Shown here in pieces: positions 21,480 to 25,590 of a stretch of DNA of 25,590 nt. The DNA comes from DASZMX01 sp035551475 (GTDB taxonomy: Bacteria; Verrucomicrobiota; Verrucomicrobiia; Limisphaerales; Palsa-1400). The notes below the pieces were generated by a model that saw nothing but the letters and a program-made list of their open reading frames with translations, made no database searches and was not told where the DNA came from. The position numbers were made by a program, and so were the translations under genes. Where the stretch lies: assembly GCA_035551475.1 (NCBI GenBank), contig DASZMX010000094.1, positions 1 to 25,590 of the forward strand, in the 5' to 3' direction. Within the stretch, counting starts at the first letter, position 1. Each line of letters starts with the position of its first letter.

Positions 21480-23504
21480 TCATTGGCCCAGGGCGAGCCG
21501 GTAAAAATGAGTGACAGTGGAAAGCGGCTGGAAATAAGTAATGGGCGAAACCGGCGGATTGGTGACGAGCAGCGGCTCCCAGTCAATTAAATTTGTCGAA
21601 GACGACAGCGTGTAGGCTCCGCCGGGCCCCCCGAGCGTCAGGCCTATCTGCGAGCCCGCCACGCTGACGGCCAAGGTGGGCGTGCGCGGCTGCGCCTGGC
21701 CCACAAACGTGACCACGCTCGACGCGGGCAGCGTGTAGGCGAAGGCCGCGTTGGTGATCGCCACAGCCGGCTGGCTGGCCAGCGAAAGCGAAGCCGAGGT
21801 GACCCACGGCGTGACGCTCGTGGCGGTGAAGGCGGCGAGATTGAAGGTTTGCGCCAGGTCGGTCGCGCCGGAATTGATGGCCACGATCGCGAAACGGCCT
21901 GAGGCCGGGTCCTTGAACGCGCTGATCGACGTGGCGGAATTGTTGACTACACCAATGCGATAAAAACCGGGGCGCACGAAGCGGCTGTATTGGCCCAGCA
22001 CATACATGCGCTTGGCCGGCTGGCCGGCGTTGTTCACCAGGCTCTCGTTGTCCGTCGGATACGGGCTGAGCCACCAGAAATGCCAGGCGTTGACCTGCGC
22101 GTAGGTCAGAAAGGTGTGAATTTGCCCCGCCCAATAAAGCCCGTTGGCGATGCTGCCGTCGAAATTCTCATAGGTGGACACCTCGGTTTCCCAGAGCGGC
22201 TTGCCGCCATTATTGACTGGCGCGACGGTGTAATCGTAATCGTGCGCCGCCAGCACCCCGACCATGTTCGAAGTGACGGGATCGTTGATGGAATTGGCCG
22301 TGAGATCGAAGCTCCAATGATCCGATTCCGCGATCAGGATTTTCGTGGAGGGAACGCCGGCGTTGGACAGCGCGCGGTAGAGATAAGGCACAAAGTCGTG
22401 AATTTGCTGCCCCGTCCAAATGCAGGATTCGTAATTCGTTGTGTTGAAATCCGGCTCGTTTTGCACCGAGAGCGCGGTGACATCGACCTGATACGTCGAT
22501 TTCATGGTCTGGACATAATGCGCCAATTGATTGGCGTAGGCTTGATTGGAGGCGGAGAGAAAATTGCCGCCGTTGACCGTGTGCGAATCTTTAAAGGCGG
22601 CGGGAGGACTCCACGGCGCGCTCCAAATTTTGGCGCCGCGATCGCGCGCCATTTGCATGATGCCCGCTTCGACGGTCGTGCCGTCCGGGGCGATGCGGCT
22701 GCGGAGCAGCGAGAGGCCGATGCCCGTATTGGTCGAGAAAAACATGTCCGCCTGCGCCGCCGTCCACGAGCTATCGAAGGCCGACGACGCGCCAAATCCA
22801 TCGATGCGTTGAAACACATTCGTCCACGCCACCACGCAATTGGTCGGCACGGGCGCCGCGCCGACGAATTTGATATTGTCCACCCACAGCGTCATCGCGC
22901 CGCTCAAGCCCGGCGAATAGTACGGGCCGTAAATGTGAATCAGCACATCGGTGATATTCGTCAGGTTCGGGTCGGCTGCCGCGTTGAGCGGAATGCTCAC
23001 ATGCACCCAATTGGTGTTGCTGGCGGGAACGTCGATGCTGCCAAAATAATCCTGGCTGAACCCGTTATGCGCGCCGAATTCCAAATGCCCGAAGACGGGC
23101 GTCGCGCCCGCCGGCGAAGTCGCCGAGCCGGAGGCAAAGCGGACGTCGCATTGAAAATTGGTGAATTGCGAGCCGTTCAGTCCGGGCACGATTCCATTCA
23201 AGCCGTCGTACACTTCAAATTGATTGGGCGTGGCGCCGGCGCCGTCGAAATTCGCCGTGATTTTCATGGAGCCTGAACCGGCGTTGCCGTTCGCATCCGC
23301 CGCGCTGTCCCACGTCACCGAGCGAAAAGCGTCCCCGAACCAGTTCATCCAAATCGCGCCAATCTGGCCGCCGCTGTAGGAGCTGCCTCGGATGCCGGCC
23401 GGGTCAAACCCGTCCACCACGTTGGTGATCGTTTGGCCGGAGGCGGCCCCGGCCAGCAGCAGCGCAACCCCGGCGCGGAGCATCCGTGAAAGGAAATGTC
23501 GCAT
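21480..23504 (-). CDS. Secreted GH30 endo-xylanase-like enzyme with N-terminal carbohydrate-binding-like domain
   Basis: A 674-residue protein. A signal peptide ends near ASG|Q24. Residues about 28-216 form a jelly-roll like a carbohydrate-binding or CBM11-type domain ('VTWDSAADANGNAGSGSMKI', 'SGAMTLWVDNIKFVG'). Residues about 225-600 are a GH30 catalytic domain: 'FQRIDGFGASSAF', acid/base E350 in 'ALSVQNEPDF', nucleophile E441 in 'LWETEVSTY', and 'AWHFWWLSPY'. The pattern is closest to subfamily 8, which cuts glucuronoarabinoxylan; the subfamily is an inference. Residues about 608-674 are a small terminal module ('YTLSSSTNLIDWEPL ... FYRLAL') common on verrucomicrobial secreted proteins. AGGAG overlaps the preceding gene end just before the ATG. 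Spacing is 4 bp upstream and 7 bp downstream. Confidence 0.88.
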   Translation of the reverse strand: MRHFLSRMLRAGVALLLAGAASGQTITNVVDGFDPAGIRGSSYSGGQIGAIWMNWFGDAFRSVTWDSAADANGNAGSGSMKITANFDGAGATPNQFEVYDGLNGIVPGLNGSQFTNFQCDVRFASGSATSPAGATPVFGHLEFGAHNGFSQDYFGSIDVPASNTNWVHVSIPLNAAADPNLTNITDVLIHIYGPYYSPGLSGAMTLWVDNIKFVGAAPVPTNCVVAWTNVFQRIDGFGASSAFDSSWTAAQADMFFSTNTGIGLSLLRSRIAPDGTTVEAGIMQMARDRGAKIWSAPWSPPAAFKDSHTVNGGNFLSASNQAYANQLAHYVQTMKSTYQVDVTALSVQNEPDFNTTNYESCIWTGQQIHDFVPYLYRALSNAGVPSTKILIAESDHWSFDLTANSINDPVTSNMVGVLAAHDYDYTVAPVNNGGKPLWETEVSTYENFDGSIANGLYWAGQIHTFLTYAQVNAWHFWWLSPYPTDNESLVNNAGQPAKRMYVLGQYSRFVRPGFYRIGVVNNSATSISAFKDPASGRFAIVAINSGATDLAQTFNLAAFTATSVTPWVTSASLSLASQPAVAITNAAFAYTLPASSVVTFVGQAQPRTPTLAVSVAGSQIGLTLGGPGGAYTLSSSTNLIDWEPLLVTNPPVSPITYFQPLSTVTHFYRLALGQ

Positions 23505-23508
23505 GCTC

Positions 23509-25590
23509 CTATTTTACGTTCAGCGGCAGAATCTCCAAGGCCTGAATCATGGCATCGTGCCCCGCGGTCGCGGCATGAAAATGCACCGCAATGACTCCAT
23601 TCTTCGCCTCCGCCGGGAACTCCTTGTCGTAAGCCTTGAAGGTCCCCACCTCGTCCCGCACGTTCAATTTCTCCACGACAGTTTGGCCATTGATCGCCAC
23701 CGTGGTTGGCCGCGTGATGGTTTTCCAATCGCCTTCGCGCTCGACCCACGCTGTTTCCGGCGTGTCCGCCCAATGCAATTTCACGAGGTACGATCCCGGC
23801 GCCACTGTAAGATTGACACAAAAATCCGGCGCATGGATGCCGTAGCGATAAATCTCCTCGTCCCGCGCTCCGCCGATATACATGCTGCGGCGGTTGATCC
23901 ACCAGGTGCGCGCCACGGTGTCCACGCCGAAGCCGGTGCGGGTGACAAATTCCGTGCCGGGCCGCCACGCCTGGCCGTCCTTATCCACATACTCGCCGCG
24001 TCCGGTGTAGCCGAAGATGAGGCGTTGCGCCGTGCGCGGGCCGCCGCCCGCGCCGTAACCGGCGTCACCCGTGGCGTCCGAGAATTGCGCGCCGTCGACC
24101 GCCACATGCACGCCGCCCGAGAGTGGATTTTTCTCGCCGCGCACCACCAGCTGCAATTCGTGCGGCCCGTTGGTCAGGCCCTTTTTGGCGAAAACGGGCT
24201 GGCGATGGCGCTTGGCGGGATTCCAGAATTCGACAATGGTTGGCTCCTTCACGCCGTCGATGTAAGCGTCAGCCCAACCGCCGTTGGGCCAGACTTCGCC
24301 GAGTAATCGGACCTGGTTGCCGCTAAACGGAAAGGTCATGGTGGCGCCGCGCTCGGTCGAGGCTTGGAACGAACCGCCGAACGCCGCAGCCTCCTCGAAG
24401 GTCTTCCAGGCGCCCGCCATTTTGAATTGCGTATCGTCGGCGACTTGTTGCGGATCTTCGCCTGCGATCACGATCGAGGTATGGCCGTCATGCCGGACGT
24501 AAACGAGGCAATCGCCGTTGGACAAAGGTTGGAGCGCGTAACCGTTGTTTTCCAGATGCGGAACTTCGCCCAGCGGCGCGTTATCAGCCAGAACCGACGT
24601 CGGACGAAAAGCGAGCCGCAGCGCCTCTTCCGTTTCTGCGGGGGCGTCGAACGTGCGATAGGCAATGCGGCCTTTTTCGTAGCTCACGTCCTGCACCACC
24701 GAGGTGGAGCGGACGATGTGGTTCTCGCGATTGGGCGCGAACGATTCCGGCAGCCACGCCATGGCTTCCATCACCTGGCAGAGCGGCCACGGATGCGCGA
24801 GGTTCGACCATTCGCCGGTGGCCACCTGGTCGCCGAACAACCCATCCTTGACCACGCCGTTCTCTTGACTGTCATAGGTGGCCATGATCATCATGCGGCG
24901 GCCGATTTCCGTGGCCCAATCGTCATGCGCCAGCGCGCCGTAGCGCAGCAAGGTGGGCCCGGCGGTATATTGATTGTAGGAAAGAGACGTGCCGCAGCAC
25001 ACCGCCGATTCGGGAAAAGCCCACGCGCCATTGTAAACGTCGCCAAACGATTTGGGGTCGGCGCCGTTGCGATTCCACACGAGCGACAGCATGTTGCGCA
25101 GGTCGGTCTTCCAGGTCGGATAGGCCAGCGGATACTTCATGAAATGATCGGCGCACATGGAAACCATGCCGCACATCATCGGGTTGTCCCAATCCCAGTA
25201 GGTGCGTCCCCAGGTGTCGGTCACCCACCAGTTCGGCAGCATGCGCTCATTCAAAAACCGGCGCCCGGCGTCACGCGCCTTGATGATGGAGTCGTCCGCG
25301 CCCGTGTGGCCGACCTTGATCAGGTCATCCAGAAAATCGACGATGATCGCGGTCGTCCCGGTGAGGACATCCGACCAGCCGACCACCGAGGGATCGACAT
25401 ACCGGTTCCACGGCGAAAGATCGGGATGCGCGAACTGGCATTTGGCCGCAATCACATCGCCCCAATGCTGCGCCATTTGCAGGTAGCGCGGGTTGCCGGT
25501 CAATTTGTAGGCGCGCAATACTTCTATGCCCGTGATGGCGCATAAATCGAGCTGGTTGCGCCCGGACGGGTCGCATTTCCCGTACGCTTT
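23509..25590 (-). CDS. Large secreted-type multidomain protein, possibly a new glycoside hydrolase (N-terminus beyond window)
   Basis: At least 693 residues; the frame is open to the window edge, so start and signal peptide are not seen. The visible N-terminal 290 residues are helical, with tryptophan/tyrosine-rich turns ('WVTDTWGRTYWDWDNPMMCG', 'CGTSLSYNQYTAGPTLLRYG', 'DGLFGDQVATGEWSNLAHPW'), as in (alpha/alpha)6-barrel glycosidases and lyases. A beta-sandwich follows, with 'TERGATMTFPFSGNQVRLLG' and 'NGPHELQLVVRGEKNPLSGG'. The last 150 residues are malectin-like ('TGRGEYVDKDGQAW', 'GSYLVKLHWADTPETAWVER', 'MIQALEILPLNVK'), a carbohydrate-binding fold. I do not recognise a named CAZy family, and no catalytic pair can be assigned. 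It is the first visible gene of the operon with GH30 and GH172, so a role on the same polysaccharide is likely. Confidence 0.7.
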   Translation of the reverse strand, partial: KAYGKCDPSGRNQLDLCAITGIEVLRAYKLTGNPRYLQMAQHWGDVIAAKCQFAHPDLSPWNRYVDPSVVGWSDVLTGTTAIIVDFLDDLIKVGHTGADDSIIKARDAGRRFLNERMLPNWWVTDTWGRTYWDWDNPMMCGMVSMCADHFMKYPLAYPTWKTDLRNMLSLVWNRNGADPKSFGDVYNGAWAFPESAVCCGTSLSYNQYTAGPTLLRYGALAHDDWATEIGRRMMIMATYDSQENGVVKDGLFGDQVATGEWSNLAHPWPLCQVMEAMAWLPESFAPNRENHIVRSTSVVQDVSYEKGRIAYRTFDAPAETEEALRLAFRPTSVLADNAPLGEVPHLENNGYALQPLSNGDCLVYVRHDGHTSIVIAGEDPQQVADDTQFKMAGAWKTFEEAAAFGGSFQASTERGATMTFPFSGNQVRLLGEVWPNGGWADAYIDGVKEPTIVEFWNPAKRHRQPVFAKKGLTNGPHELQLVVRGEKNPLSGGVHVAVDGAQFSDATGDAGYGAGGGPRTAQRLIFGYTGRGEYVDKDGQAWRPGTEFVTRTGFGVDTVARTWWINRRSMYIGGARDEEIYRYGIHAPDFCVNLTVAPGSYLVKLHWADTPETAWVEREGDWKTITRPTTVAINGQTVVEKLNVRDEVGTFKAYDKEFPAEAKNGVIAVHFHAATAGHDAMIQALEILPLNVK

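Noticed and set aside
21990..23276. A 428-codon plus-strand open frame opposite the GH30 gene
   Set aside because: Arg/Gly/His-rich shadow of a gene whose minus-strand translation has a signal peptide and both GH30 catalytic motifs.
1..25590. CRISPR arrays, tRNA/rRNA genes, insertion sequences, phage or anti-phage defence genes
   Set aside because: I looked for regular repeats, cloverleaf-type arms, transposases, integrases and defence domains and saw none that could be supported.

Overview
The window is GC-rich, compact bacterial DNA that looks like the phylum Verrucomicrobiota (Pedosphaera/Limisphaerales-like). This is an inference. It rests on two H-X9-DG-type pseudopilin-like proteins with an FTLIELLVVIAI leader, an exported HzsA-like protein with a CxxCH motif, secreted proteins ending in a 'SSTNL..W ... 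FYR' module, a bacterial ComB, and weak or missing Shine-Dalgarno sites. I saw no tRNA, rRNA, CRISPR array, transposase or phage gene.

Layout. (1) 1-1351: a truncated BspA-like leucine-rich-repeat protein, divergent from a Nudix hydrolase. (2) 1321-6561, minus strand: a five-gene operon of a WAPGxW-repeat lipoprotein, MacA-like adaptor, MacB-type ATPase, MacB-type permease and TolC/NodT-type outer-membrane lipoprotein. Together these make a complete tripartite exporter. (3) 6736-10054, plus strand: a pseudopilin-like protein, then an 815-residue exported beta-propeller protein with one haem-c motif that resembles the hydrazine synthase alpha family. (4) 10066-13244: comB, an Hsp15-like S4 protein, and an ndh-menG operon (type II NADH dehydrogenase and menaquinone methyltransferase). 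(5) 13298-16081: a palindromic repeat element, a copper-type P1B ATPase, and an Rrf2 regulator with Fe-S-type cysteines and a near-consensus promoter. (6) 16118-25590: a second pseudopilin-like gene that lacks a normal start codon, then a hemicellulose-type locus. That locus holds a FucI/AraA-like isomerase, a divergent XylR-type regulator with a candidate 22-bp-period direct-repeat operator between them, and a minus-strand operon of a large multidomain protein (cut by the window end), a GH30 xylanase-like enzyme and a GH172 (DUF2961) enzyme.

How they may work together. Genes of region 6 make a coherent pentose-polysaccharide unit: secreted GH30 and GH172 enzymes release sugars, the XylR-like protein senses one, and the isomerase would start its catabolism. 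The edge protein, with an alpha-helical barrel-like part, beta-sandwich and malectin-like domain, is the most likely source of a new enzymatic activity. Four of the five convergent gene pairs overlap at their 3' ends, two by sharing one TTAA as reciprocal stop codons, which leaves no room for ordinary terminators.
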